From positions 1 through 16,289 of the forward strand of contig CAMLPZ010000062.1 in NCBI GenBank assembly GCA_946482045.1: a stretch of DNA of 16,289 bases, read 5' to 3'. Positions 1 through 7,461 of this stretch are shown here, piece after piece. Origin of the DNA: an uncultured Asticcacaulis sp. Lineage in GTDB: Bacteria > Pseudomonadota > Alphaproteobacteria > Caulobacterales > Caulobacteraceae. The notes beneath the pieces were generated by a model. It did not search any database, was not told the origin of the DNA, and saw only the letters and a program-made list of their open reading frames with translations. The translations under genes and the position numbers were made by a program. How positions within the stretch are numbered: the first letter of the stretch is position 1; the number at the start of each line of letters is the position of its first letter.

Positions 1-1
1 C

Positions 2-184
2 GACCGCGACCGGCTGCTCAAGGCCGCGCTCGAAAACGGCTGTGTCGCCGATTATTCCGGCGTCCGCATTTCCAGCCAGGGCCGGCGCTTCGAAATCCGC
101 AATACCGTCCTGTGGAACGTTATCGATCGAGACGGCGTCCGCCATGGCCAGGCGGCCTTTATCCGCGATTGGCGCTATCTCTGA
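2..184 (+). CDS. MEKHLA domain-containing protein, C-terminal fragment
   Basis: Only the last 60 codons are inside the window; the start lies to the left. The visible end contains YSGVRISSQGRRFEI, then VLWNVIDRDGVRHGQAA and a terminal DWRYL before TGA. This matches the closing part of bacterial MEKHLA-domain proteins, a small PAS-related fold first named from plant HD-ZIP III proteins, where an aromatic W-x-V/L strand is followed by a G-Q-A-A motif. The biochemical role of the bacterial members is not established. The gene lies 19 nt upstream of trhO on the same strand, so the two may be co-transcribed. The assignment rests on a short C-terminal stretch and could be wrong in detail, but reading frame and stop are clear. 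Confidence 0.65.
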   Translation, partial: DRDRLLKAALENGCVADYSGVRISSQGRRFEIRNTVLWNVIDRDGVRHGQAAFIRDWRYL

Positions 185-203
185 TCTATGCTATCTGCCG
201 CCC

Positions 204-1100
204 ATGTTTGAGCCCGGTTCCCAAGCGCAGCCATTTGTGATTGCTGCCTTTTATCACTTCTTCCCGTTTCCGCACTTCGAGGCCATGCAGGCCCCGATGC
301 TCGACCGCCTGAAAGCCCTTGATATCAAGGGCTCGGTGCTGATCACACGCGAAGGCGTCAACTCGACCATTTCCGGCACGCGCGCGGCGATCGACAGCTT
401 CCTGACCTACCTGCAAGACGACATCGTCGGCGGACCGATCCAGTGGAAAGAGTCCTACGCGGCCTTCCAGCCCTTCGGCAAGGCACGCGTGCGGCTGAAG
501 AAGGAGACGATTTCGCTGGGTGAGCCAGTGTCGATGGAACGCTTCGGCCAATACGTCAAACCCGCCGACTGGAATGCCCTGATCAGCCGCGACGACGTCA
601 TCATCATCGACACGCGCAACGATTACGAGGTCAATCTCGGTACGTTCAAGAACGCCATCGATCCGCAGATTCCGAACTTCAAGCACCTGCCAGCGTGGAC
701 GCGCGACCAGGCGGAAACCTTGAAGGGCAAAAAGATCGCCACCTTCTGCACAGGCGGCATTCGCTGTGAAAAGTTCACCTCTTGGCTGATCGACCAGGGC
801 TTCGACGATGTCTATCATCTGCAGGGCGGCATCCTGCAATATCTCGAAGACGTGCCCCAGTCGGAATCGTTATGGCAAGGTGAATGCTTCGTGTTTGATG
901 AGCGAATCGCCGTCGATCATGACCTGAAACCCTCGACCACGGCGGTCCTCTGCCTTTATTGCGACCACGCCCTGACGGCCGAGGACCAGCAGAGCCCATT
1001 TTACGTCAAAGGCCACTCCTGCCCGCACTGTCACGGCCGCGACGAACATGCGCACGATCAGCCGAAACGCCATGCCTTCCCCGGACGCACGAAATTTTAG
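204..1100 (+). CDS. trhO: tRNA uridine(34) hydroxylase TrhO (rhodanese-like, YceA family)
   Basis: This 298-aa protein belongs to the TrhO/YceA family, which hydroxylates U34 of certain tRNAs with molecular oxygen, giving 5-hydroxyuridine on the way to cmo5U/mcmo5U. An N-terminal acylphosphatase-like domain (about residues 8-100, starting FVIAAFYHFFPF) precedes a rhodanese domain (about 120-225). The family motif CTGGIRCEK carries the essential cysteine at C182 and a second at C188. A C-terminal part holds CLYC and CPHC pairs, a probable metal site. The frame is open further upstream, to 42, but that part overlaps the preceding gene in another frame. ATG 204 was chosen because the conserved N-terminus begins just after it. 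No clear Shine-Dalgarno precedes it, which would fit translation coupled to the upstream gene. The C-terminal tail is shorter than in E. coli. Confidence 0.93.
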   Translation: MFEPGSQAQPFVIAAFYHFFPFPHFEAMQAPMLDRLKALDIKGSVLITREGVNSTISGTRAAIDSFLTYLQDDIVGGPIQWKESYAAFQPFGKARVRLKKETISLGEPVSMERFGQYVKPADWNALISRDDVIIIDTRNDYEVNLGTFKNAIDPQIPNFKHLPAWTRDQAETLKGKKIATFCTGGIRCEKFTSWLIDQGFDDVYHLQGGILQYLEDVPQSESLWQGECFVFDERIAVDHDLKPSTTAVLCLYCDHALTAEDQQSPFYVKGHSCPHCHGRDEHAHDQPKRHAFPGRTKF

Positions 1101-1109
1101 CGTCTCCAT

Positions 1110-1137
1110 GCTAAGCTTTTTGGACGCGATGCTTAGC
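1110..1137. repeat. 7-bp inverted repeat after trhO
   Basis: GCTAAGC (1110-1116) and GCTTAGC (1131-1137) are perfect complements around a 14-nt loop, starting 9 nt after the trhO stop. A competing pairing is possible between GCGTC (1100-1104) and GACGC (1123-1127). No T-run follows, so this is at best a weak or factor-assisted end for the trhO transcript. The rest of the 249-nt gap before sppA holds no gene I can support. Confidence 0.35.
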
Positions 1138-1237
1138 CGAAAACCGCTGCACACTCTTCGGAGCTTCGCTTAGTGGTGTAGCGCGGTCACAATAGCTGTT
1201 TTTGAGGGGCTTTTCGCCCAAATGACAGCGACTTCAT

Positions 1238-1265
1238 TTGACCTTCGCGCATTAACGATTATTGT
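1238..1265 (+). promoter_or_regulatory. candidate sigma-70-type promoter for sppA
   Basis: TTGACC (1238-1243) is separated by 16 nt from TATTGT (1260-1265). The first box matches five of six and the second four of six consensus positions. Transcription would begin near 1272, leaving a leader of about 78 nt before the chosen sppA start. The assignment is by eye and unconfirmed. Confidence 0.35.
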
Positions 1266-1349
1266 ATTAACCGGATGCGCCGTTTCGGCGTGACGGGGGT
1301 GCCGCGGCCTTATGGCTCCGGCAAGATACCAAGGGGACACCGGGTTCGC

Positions 1350-3131
1350 ATGAAGCAGTTTTTCATCACCTTGACCGCTGCGATCACGGCCTTGATCATC
1401 GTCCTGGTCGGCCTGCCCATCATTCTGGTCGCCGTCATTGCCGGCGCTTCCAAGCCGCAGACCACGGGCGACATCGTCCTGTCGCTGGACCTGCGCGAAA
1501 AGATGACCGACCAGGCGCGGTCGCAACCCTTTGATTTCCTGACCGGAAAGTCGTTATCAACGCTCGAGACGGTGCAGATCCTGCACCGCGCCGCCGACGA
1601 CGTCCACGTCAAGGCGGTCTTCGTGCGCCTGCCGGAAGGCGGCATGTCGCCTGCCGCGGCCGAGGAAATCCGCGACGCCATCATCTATGTTCGCCGCGCC
1701 TCGAAGCCCGTCATCGCCCACAGCCAGGGCCTTTATCCCGACACCATGGTCATCTCGTCCTACATGGTCGGATCGGCCGCCAGCGAGCTGTGGATGCAGC
1801 CGCGCTCGTCCTTCCAGGTCACCGGCATCGCCACCTCGACCATGTTCATGAAGCGCGCCTTCGACAAGTTCGGCGTCAACGCCCAGTACGAGCAACGCGC
1901 GGAGTTCAAGAACGCCGTCAACCCCTACCTCTACGACGACTATACGCCGGCGCACCGCGAGGCCCAGCTGTCGTGGATGGGCAGCATCTACGATACGACG
2001 CTGAAGACCATCGCGCATGACCGGCGCATGGACGCGGCCAAGCTGAAAGAGACCATCGAGGCCGGCCCTTACGGCGCCGAGCAGGCCCAGCAACTGGGCC
2101 TGATCAGCCACCTCGGCCAGGTCAATGACGCGCAAGCGGCGGCGCTCAAGCGCGGCGAAAACGCCAAGGTCATGGAGTTGCGTGAATATCAACGCACCCT
2201 CACCCCCGACACCAAGGGTGAAGTGATCGCGGTCATCGACGGCGAAGGCGCCATCATGACGGGCAAGAAGGCGGGCGGCTTTGGCAGCGATCCGAACATG
2301 ATGTCCGACGAGGTCTCCGAAGCCTTCTTCAAGGCGGCCAAGGACAAGAAGGTCAAGGCCATCGTCTTCCGCGTCTCCTCGCCGGGCGGCTCTGACACCG
2401 CGTCCGAACAGATCGCCACAGCCATGCAGTCGGCCAAGGAAGCGGGCAAGCCGGTCGTCGTCTCCATGGGTGATTATGCGGCTTCGGGCGGCTACTGGGT
2501 ATCGGCCGGCGCGTCGTCGATCGTCGCCAATCCCTCGACCCTGACCGGATCGATCGGTGTCTATGGCGGCAAGTTTGCCATCGGCGACGCCTTGGCCAAG
2601 TTCGGCGTCGACGTTCGCGACATCGCCGTCGGTGGTGACTACAGCTCGGCCTTCAGCGAAGCCAAGGGCTTCACCCCGGCCCAGCGCGCCGCTTTGTCGT
2701 CGTGGATCGACCAGATCTATAACGGCTTCATCGTTCACGTCGCTTCCAACCGCAAGATCCCGGTCGAGCAGGTCCAGGAAATCGCCAAGGGCCGTGTCTG
2801 GACCGGCGAACAGGCCAAGGGCATCCACCTGGTCGACAAGACGGGCGGCTTCTTTACCGCCGTTGACGAAGCCAAGGCCCTGGCCAAGCTCGACCGTTCG
2901 GCCGATATCCGCCTCGTTGAATACACCGGTTCCGGCCGGGCGGGCGCCGCGGGCAGCCTGACCGCCGGCCTCGAATCGGCGGCAACGGGCCTGCGCACCC
3001 TCTCCTTCCTGGGCTGGGCGATGAGTGACCCGAAGGCCGAAGCCGTCATGGACCGCGTCGCCGACCAGCGCCTGCGCGAAGAAGGCGCCACCGTCCTGGC
3101 GCCCAAGGCCTACGAAGAGAGCACGCGATAA
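1350..3131 (+). CDS. sppA: signal peptide peptidase SppA, 67K type
   Basis: This 593-aa inner-membrane serine protease of family S49 degrades signal peptides left in the membrane after protein export. One N-terminal membrane segment (about residues 4-32) is followed by two tandem S49 domains, the size and layout of the long E. coli-type enzyme. The general-base lysine is K187 in the first domain (EFKNAVNPYLYDDYTPAHRE). The nucleophile is S379 in the second (GDYAASGGYWVS), followed by the usual STLTGSIGVYGGK stretch. The frame is open from ATG 1275. ATG 1350 is preferred because the basic, hydrophobic N-terminus starts there and an AAGGGG stretch lies upstream, although its spacing (about 13 nt) is long. 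The gene stands alone between a candidate promoter and a strong hairpin. The family call is secure; the exact start is less so. Confidence 0.95.
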   Translation: MKQFFITLTAAITALIIVLVGLPIILVAVIAGASKPQTTGDIVLSLDLREKMTDQARSQPFDFLTGKSLSTLETVQILHRAADDVHVKAVFVRLPEGGMSPAAAEEIRDAIIYVRRASKPVIAHSQGLYPDTMVISSYMVGSAASELWMQPRSSFQVTGIATSTMFMKRAFDKFGVNAQYEQRAEFKNAVNPYLYDDYTPAHREAQLSWMGSIYDTTLKTIAHDRRMDAAKLKETIEAGPYGAEQAQQLGLISHLGQVNDAQAAALKRGENAKVMELREYQRTLTPDTKGEVIAVIDGEGAIMTGKKAGGFGSDPNMMSDEVSEAFFKAAKDKKVKAIVFRVSSPGGSDTASEQIATAMQSAKEAGKPVVVSMGDYAASGGYWVSAGASSIVANPSTLTGSIGVYGGKFAIGDALAKFGVDVRDIAVGGDYSSAFSEAKGFTPAQRAALSSWIDQIYNGFIVHVASNRKIPVEQVQEIAKGRVWTGEQAKGIHLVDKTGGFFTAVDEAKALAKLDRSADIRLVEYTGSGRAGAAGSLTAGLESAATGLRTLSFLGWAMSDPKAEAVMDRVADQRLREEGATVLAPKAYEESTR

Positions 3132-3152
3132 GCCGCGTTCAATGTAAACGAA

Positions 3153-3184
3153 AAGGCGTTTCCGGCCATGTCTGGAAACGCCTT
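3153..3184 (+). terminator. intrinsic terminator of sppA
   Basis: An 11-bp perfect stem (AAGGCGTTTCC at 3153-3163 with GGAAACGCCTT at 3174-3184) encloses a 10-nt loop and is followed by a T-rich ATTTCTTGTG. It starts 21 nt after the sppA stop codon. Confidence 0.75.
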
Positions 3185-3277
3185 ATTTCTTGTGTCTTCA
3201 TCGCCCTTGGCCGACACTGTCGTGATGAAGATGGGCGAAAACTGCAGGACTACGCGCAGGTTTTTGAAATTGGCCTG

Positions 3278-3613
3278 ATGCTTGGTGCCTTAGTTCCGGC
3301 GACCGCCTTAGCCTGCAAACTGGCTGATCCGGAAGCCACCTTCGAAGCGGCGCGCGAACAAGCGCGGCTGCTGTGGCTTTGCCATCTGGGCGTTTCAGGC
3401 GTTATCCTCGTATTTGATCTGCGCGCAAGGAGGGCCTCACGGGCTGGTATCCTCGCGGCCGCTACGTCCCTGCATCCGTGGTGGTTGGTCCCGTCGACTA
3501 TCCTGCCGCTTGGCTGTTTGGAGCTGAAGCCACTGACGGCACAGATTTGCCTGGCGGTCGTCGGAGGACTTTTGGCCCGACGGATTCTGATGACAATCCG
3601 TAAGCAGGGTTAA
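3278..3613 (+). CDS. hypothetical small membrane protein (111 aa)
   Basis: I do not recognise a family. The predicted protein has an uncharged hydrophobic start (MLGALVPATALAC), then an acidic/basic helix and likely membrane segments at about residues 30-48, 57-80 and 86-104, ending in a basic tail (RRILMTIRKQG). This suggests a two- or three-pass inner-membrane protein. No Shine-Dalgarno is obvious before ATG 3278, and the frame stays open back to the sppA terminator without a better ATG, GTG or TTG, so the start is uncertain. It sits alone between the sppA terminator and the converging receptor gene. No strong antisense alternative exists, and the length and hydrophobic pattern favour a real gene, but a chance ORF cannot be excluded. 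Confidence 0.45.
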   Translation: MLGALVPATALACKLADPEATFEAAREQARLLWLCHLGVSGVILVFDLRARRASRAGILAAATSLHPWWLVPSTILPLGCLELKPLTAQICLAVVGGLLARRILMTIRKQG

Positions 3614-3703
3614 GGTCCGTCCGCCTCACGTAGAGCGGAACAAGACTCCACGACCTGGGGACGCCTGCCGCGCCCTCGCCCGCAATCCGGCATACGGAAA
3701 ACG

Positions 3704-3733
3704 AAAAAACGGCGGAAGGTTGCCCTTCCGCCG
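3704..3733 (-). terminator. intrinsic terminator of the TonB-dependent receptor gene
   Basis: Read on the minus strand, CGGCGGAAGG (3733-3724) pairs with CCTTCCGCCG (3719-3710) around a 4-nt loop and is followed directly by six T residues (3709-3704) and a further T-rich run. It lies 27 nt after the receptor stop and is a textbook rho-independent terminator. The 146-nt gap between the stop of the small membrane protein and the receptor stop holds nothing else recognisable. Confidence 0.88.
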
Positions 3734-3759
3734 CTCTTAATTATCAGGAGTACTGGTAC

Positions 3760-6756
3760 TTAGAACTTGTACTTGGCGCCCAGACGGACGGTACGCGGCA
3801 TCTGGTAGCTGGACGGCATACCATAGCTTCGAGCCGCCGTGCCCGAACCACCAACTTCGCCAACTTCATGGAACTGGTCAGCGCCATGAGCGTCGAACAG
3901 GTTGAAGACTTCGGCCGACAGGGCCACCGCTCCGACAGTCAGCGGAATCTCATAGGTCGCCGAAACATCAACCTTGTTTATCCAATCGCCGTCGAACGAT
4001 TCACCACGCGGGGTCAGGTTGCCGTTGCAGTACCAAGAGGTAGCCGTAGCACCGTCGACGCGTCCGTCGTCATACGGATAGTAGCCAATGCAGCCGTACT
4101 TGCGTGGAGATAGCATGGCGGCCGAAGCACCAACCAGCAGGCGGTCAGTGACCTGGTAGGCGCCGTAGGCCTTCAGCGAGATACCATGGTGATTCGGCAA
4201 GAGGCCGAACGAACCGTCCGTCCAACCAACCTGGTCAAAGTCCTGCGTCAGGCCGGTGTCGTCCTGACCGTTATCCGACTTCACGCCGCCTTCGATATTG
4301 CCTTCCGACTTGGAAAGCGTTAGCGAGCCTGAAGCGAACCACTTGCCGTCCCAAGGACGAGACAGGGTGAAGGTCAAGGCCGAATAAGTGCGTTCCGCCT
4401 CGGGGAAGCCGAGCACTTCGGACGGAATGGTGACCGTCTCGCCTGCACCTGCGCCGAAACTGTCGCCGAGGGTAACGATGACATCCTTGCCCGGGTTGAT
4501 CAGGACGTAGCCAGAACCACCAAAGTCCGCGTGACCGTCGGCATGAGGGTCACACTCTTCATTGTGCACACCTTCGTCCTTGAGGTAAGTACAGGCGACG
4601 CCGCCGACGTTAAGATCGGCGTCTTCCATGACCGCGCCCAGCGTGCGGTACATGTAGTGGACGCTGCCGGTCAGACCGTTGGAGAAGCGCTTTTCCAGGC
4701 CGAGGATGAATTCATCCTGATACTGAGGCTCAAGGTTGTGGCTGACGACGGTTTCCGGCGATGGCGCGACGCCGTTTGACAGAATGTCATGCCTCAGCTG
4801 CGTACCAAGGGTGGGAACCAGGGTCGTCGCATCGCGGCTGGTATAAGTGTAATAGTCTTCAACGAAGTCTTCCGCACCAGCCAAACGGATGTTCGTGTTA
4901 CCGGCGATCGGCAAATAGTAGCGGCCAACAAATGCGGTCAGCTTCGTCGTCTTGTCACCGAACACGTCATACGACAGACCGAGGCGCGGAGCGACTTGGT
5001 TCTCCGAGTTCAGGAACGCGATGCCGTTGGCATTGTAGTTCGTGAAAGTGTCTGAACGTATACCCAAGTTAAGAGTGAGACGATCGTTGATCGTCCAGCT
5101 GTCCTGAACATAAAAAGCCGTGTTCTTGATATCGAACGTGCCGCCCGAGAACAGGGTGCGGACGCGGACGCAGTTGTCAATAACGTTACCCGTCGAACCA
5201 CAGTTCGTGCCCGGACCATAGTAGCGGTAGTAAATGTCACCCGAATACTTAGAGGTATTGTTCGCAGTCAGCAATTCCTGATCACCACCGACCTTAAGGT
5301 GGTGACGGCCCAGCAGATTAAAGTAGAAATCAGCGTCCAGACGTAGGTTTTCACGCAGATCGTTGCCGACTTCGACAAGAAGCGCCGGGTTACCACGGAC
5401 GACCGTGCCATTTTCATAGACGGCCGGAATCGTGTCAAGAGCCGAAGACGTCGTCTGGTCGTAGGTCGAACGTCCATACATTGCAGACAGAGTAAACCAG
5501 TCCGTCATCTTGCCGGTGTACTTGACGATGCGGGTTAGCCCACCTTCACCGGTGAAGACCGGATCGTTCCGGTTGCCTTCGAGGAAGTATGTATAATCGT
5601 CGGTGCGGTACTGCGAATCGACGAAATAAGTAAATTCGACGCGGTGATTAGGGTTCAGCACGAAGTCGAGGCGGCCGCCGTAAAACGGATCTTCGCGGTT
5701 TTCGGTCACGCGACGATAAACGGTGCCGTCTTCGTACGATTGTTCGCTCCACTCCTCGAAATCACGTTGGTTGTAGAAGGCAAAGAAGTAGATGTGGTCC
5801 TTCATCAGCGGACCGGACAGCCAAACGGTCGAATCGACGTTGTTCACGCCGGCCCAGCCGCGGGTATAAGTCGGATTATCAGGATCGGCGTCGAGGTCGA
5901 GCGCGGCGCGCGGCGATTGCGACGCTAGCGAATCCGAAGTGATGTATGTCTGGATGCCGCCGTGGAATTCGTTCGAGCCCGAACGCGTGGTGGCAACGAA
6001 GGCGCCGCCGGTCGAACGGCCAAACTCAGCCTGATAACCGCCAGTCTTGACTTCAACCTGGTCGTAGAAGTCGAACGGGATGGTCGTGCCGCCGACAAAC
6101 GTACGGAAGTTCGTGACGTTCATGCCGTTGACATAGTAAATGTTTTCAGCAGGCGACGAACCGGAGATCGATGGCGGACCGAAAACGTCGTTGACCGAGA
6201 TCCCCGGAACCAAGTCAGCCAAGGCTTCGATTGAGCGGCCTACCGGCAGGCGCGAGGCGACCTGCTGGACATCGAGAACACCGCCGGTGGTAGTACGGTC
6301 GAAGTCGAGGTTACGACGTGCCTTGCCACGGACGACGACTTCGCCGGTTTGCGCAGGCGCAGCGGCAGCCAGGGTGAAGTCATAGCTAGAAGCCGAACCC
6401 AGGGTGACCGTGACGGTGTCGGTCGACGTCGTGCCGTCCGTGCCCGTGATGGTCACAGTGTACTGACCGACCGGGATCTGGGTGATCTGGAAACGACCGG
6501 CGCTATCGGCGGTCGCCGTCTGCGTCACACCATTGGTGGCGCCGACGATGGTGACGGTCGCACCGCCAGCGGCGGCGCCGCTTTCAGTCTTGACGTTGCC
6601 GACCAGCGTACCGCTGGTCAAGTCCTGGGCGTAGGCGCCCGACGGCATCAGCATTGCGGCGCCGGCCAGCACGGCGGTGCCGGCAAGCACGGGGAAAACC
6701 GCATTGCAGATTGTCGTCGTGGCCAGCAGGCCACTTCGCAAAGTAAGTTTTTTCAC
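3760..6756 (-). CDS. Oar-like TonB-dependent receptor
   Basis: This 998-aa outer-membrane protein imports or binds a ligand using energy from TonB-ExbB-ExbD. A signal peptide (MKKL..., cleavage likely after AYA at residue 43) is followed by a carboxypeptidase-regulatory-like beta-sandwich (about 46-133), a TonB-box-like EVVVRG (139-144), a plug domain (about 155-275, with VNGMNVTNFR, VEVKTGGYQAEFGRSTGG and TTRSGSNEFHGG) and a long beta barrel ending in the terminal aromatic strand RTVRLGAKYKF. This layout is typical of the Oar family. The start is GTG 6756 with CGGAGA 9-14 nt upstream. The mature protein has just six cysteines, in three close pairs: 519/529, 722/735, 889/910. The gene is monocistronic with its own terminator. 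The ligand cannot be told from sequence; no SusD, transporter or degradative enzyme gene lies nearby to hint at it. Confidence 0.93.
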   Translation of the reverse strand: MKKLTLRSGLLATTTICNAVFPVLAGTAVLAGAAMLMPSGAYAQDLTSGTLVGNVKTESGAAAGGATVTIVGATNGVTQTATADSAGRFQITQIPVGQYTVTITGTDGTTSTDTVTVTLGSASSYDFTLAAAAPAQTGEVVVRGKARRNLDFDRTTTGGVLDVQQVASRLPVGRSIEALADLVPGISVNDVFGPPSISGSSPAENIYYVNGMNVTNFRTFVGGTTIPFDFYDQVEVKTGGYQAEFGRSTGGAFVATTRSGSNEFHGGIQTYITSDSLASQSPRAALDLDADPDNPTYTRGWAGVNNVDSTVWLSGPLMKDHIYFFAFYNQRDFEEWSEQSYEDGTVYRRVTENREDPFYGGRLDFVLNPNHRVEFTYFVDSQYRTDDYTYFLEGNRNDPVFTGEGGLTRIVKYTGKMTDWFTLSAMYGRSTYDQTTSSALDTIPAVYENGTVVRGNPALLVEVGNDLRENLRLDADFYFNLLGRHHLKVGGDQELLTANNTSKYSGDIYYRYYGPGTNCGSTGNVIDNCVRVRTLFSGGTFDIKNTAFYVQDSWTINDRLTLNLGIRSDTFTNYNANGIAFLNSENQVAPRLGLSYDVFGDKTTKLTAFVGRYYLPIAGNTNIRLAGAEDFVEDYYTYTSRDATTLVPTLGTQLRHDILSNGVAPSPETVVSHNLEPQYQDEFILGLEKRFSNGLTGSVHYMYRTLGAVMEDADLNVGGVACTYLKDEGVHNEECDPHADGHADFGGSGYVLINPGKDVIVTLGDSFGAGAGETVTIPSEVLGFPEAERTYSALTFTLSRPWDGKWFASGSLTLSKSEGNIEGGVKSDNGQDDTGLTQDFDQVGWTDGSFGLLPNHHGISLKAYGAYQVTDRLLVGASAAMLSPRKYGCIGYYPYDDGRVDGATATSWYCNGNLTPRGESFDGDWINKVDVSATYEIPLTVGAVALSAEVFNLFDAHGADQFHEVGEVGGSGTAARSYGMPSSYQMPRTVRLGAKYKF

Positions 6757-6829
6757 TCTTGTTTCTCCGGGTTACATTAGAGGGTGTAGGCGCACCCGCC
6801 GCAGTCCAGCATTACACGCTGTTAATGAA

Positions 6830-6858
6830 GTTAAATCGTGCTGTCGCAATTCCGTCAA
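6830..6858 (-). promoter_or_regulatory. candidate sigma-70-type promoter of the receptor gene
   Basis: On the minus strand TTGACG (6858-6853) is spaced 17 nt from TTTAAC (6835-6830): five of six and four of six consensus matches. The transcript would start near 6823, leaving a leader of about 65 nt that contains a small GGGTG/CACCC hairpin (6782-6797) before the Shine-Dalgarno. Assigned by eye. Confidence 0.45.
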
Positions 6859-6885
6859 TCGCGTGTCACGGATTTGTCTATATCA

Positions 6886-6903
6886 ATTGAAACGTGTTTC
6901 AAT
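6886..6903. promoter_or_regulatory. 18-bp palindrome upstream of the receptor promoter, possible operator
   Basis: ATTGAAAC and GTTTCAAT form perfect 8-bp arms around a central GT, 27 bp upstream of the candidate -35 box of the receptor gene. TonB-dependent receptors in Caulobacter-type bacteria are often controlled by LacI-family regulators that bind palindromes with GAAA/TTTC half-sites. The arms fit that style, although the centre is not the usual CG. No regulator gene is adjacent. Confidence 0.45.
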
Positions 6904-7461
6904 AAAGTCACAGAAGCAACCTTCCCTAACGGAAATCTGATATTTTCCAGGGGTGTTTATGCCCTGAGGATCGTCGGCTATTCCGCGCACAACTCTTATA
7001 AAAAATAATAAAAATCCGATTACTATTTAAAATATCAGCGTTCGGATGCTTCGGTAAAATTGACCCTTAACGGCGGAGAATCATGAAAAACATGTCTAAG
7101 CGCCTTTTTAAAAATATCTGCGAAAGCGGGCATTTAGACGCGATTTCAACCACATTTACGCCCTAAAAGCGCAGCCAAAAGGACACGAAATTATTTGTGA
7201 TCACGGTAATTCTTGCTGCGTCGCACAATTTTCGCGCCATCATTCAACGATAATACGTGCCGTCGCCAGCGGGGACACCGGCTCCGGGGTACAACTGGCC
7301 ATGATCACGTGTATCAGGACAAGACTTAAGACAGCCGCGAATACGCGCTGAGAGCGTTTTGAAACGAAAACGAGTATGCTGGACGCCATTCCACCACTTC
7401 CTGATCTGGTTCAGGCAGAAGGGAGCAAGGGACATGCCAGCACTAACAGCCCCAGGAAAGG
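6904..7461. other. intergenic region, partly AT-rich, without a supported long gene
   Basis: The stretch from about 6990 to 7035 is very AT-rich (runs such as TATAAAAAATAATAAAAAT) in contrast to the GC-rich genes on both sides. It holds one short ORF with a Shine-Dalgarno (7083-7166, listed separately), a 6-bp inverted repeat CGTTTT/AAAACG (7355-7372) and a CCTGA/TCAGG hairpin (7400-7415). Longer open frames at 7244-7507 (-) and 7359-7649 (+) overlap the DUF1499 gene, start without good signals and look like chance. I see no tRNA, riboswitch or transposon end. Confidence 0.5.
7083..7166 (+). CDS. possible 27-aa small protein or leader peptide
   Basis: ATG 7083 is preceded by CGGCGGAGAATC, a good GGAG Shine-Dalgarno 6 nt upstream. 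The ORF runs 27 codons (MKNMSKRLFKNICES..., ending TFTP) to TAA. The N-terminal half is basic and no membrane segment is seen. Support is the ribosome-binding site alone. A leader role would need a downstream gene on the same strand, and the next plus-strand gene is 2.7 kb away, so an independent small protein or an accidental ORF is more likely. Confidence 0.2.
   Translation: MKNMSKRLFKNICESGHLDAISTTFTP

Noticed and set aside
42..203. Upstream extension of the trhO reading frame
   Set aside because: It overlaps the MEKHLA-domain gene in a different frame, and its sequence does not resemble TrhO N-termini, which begin at ATG 204.
1557..2828. 423-codon open frame on the minus strand opposite sppA
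   Set aside because: It mirrors the codon bias of sppA, whose full-length family match and catalytic residues are on the plus strand. The antisense product has no recognisable domain.
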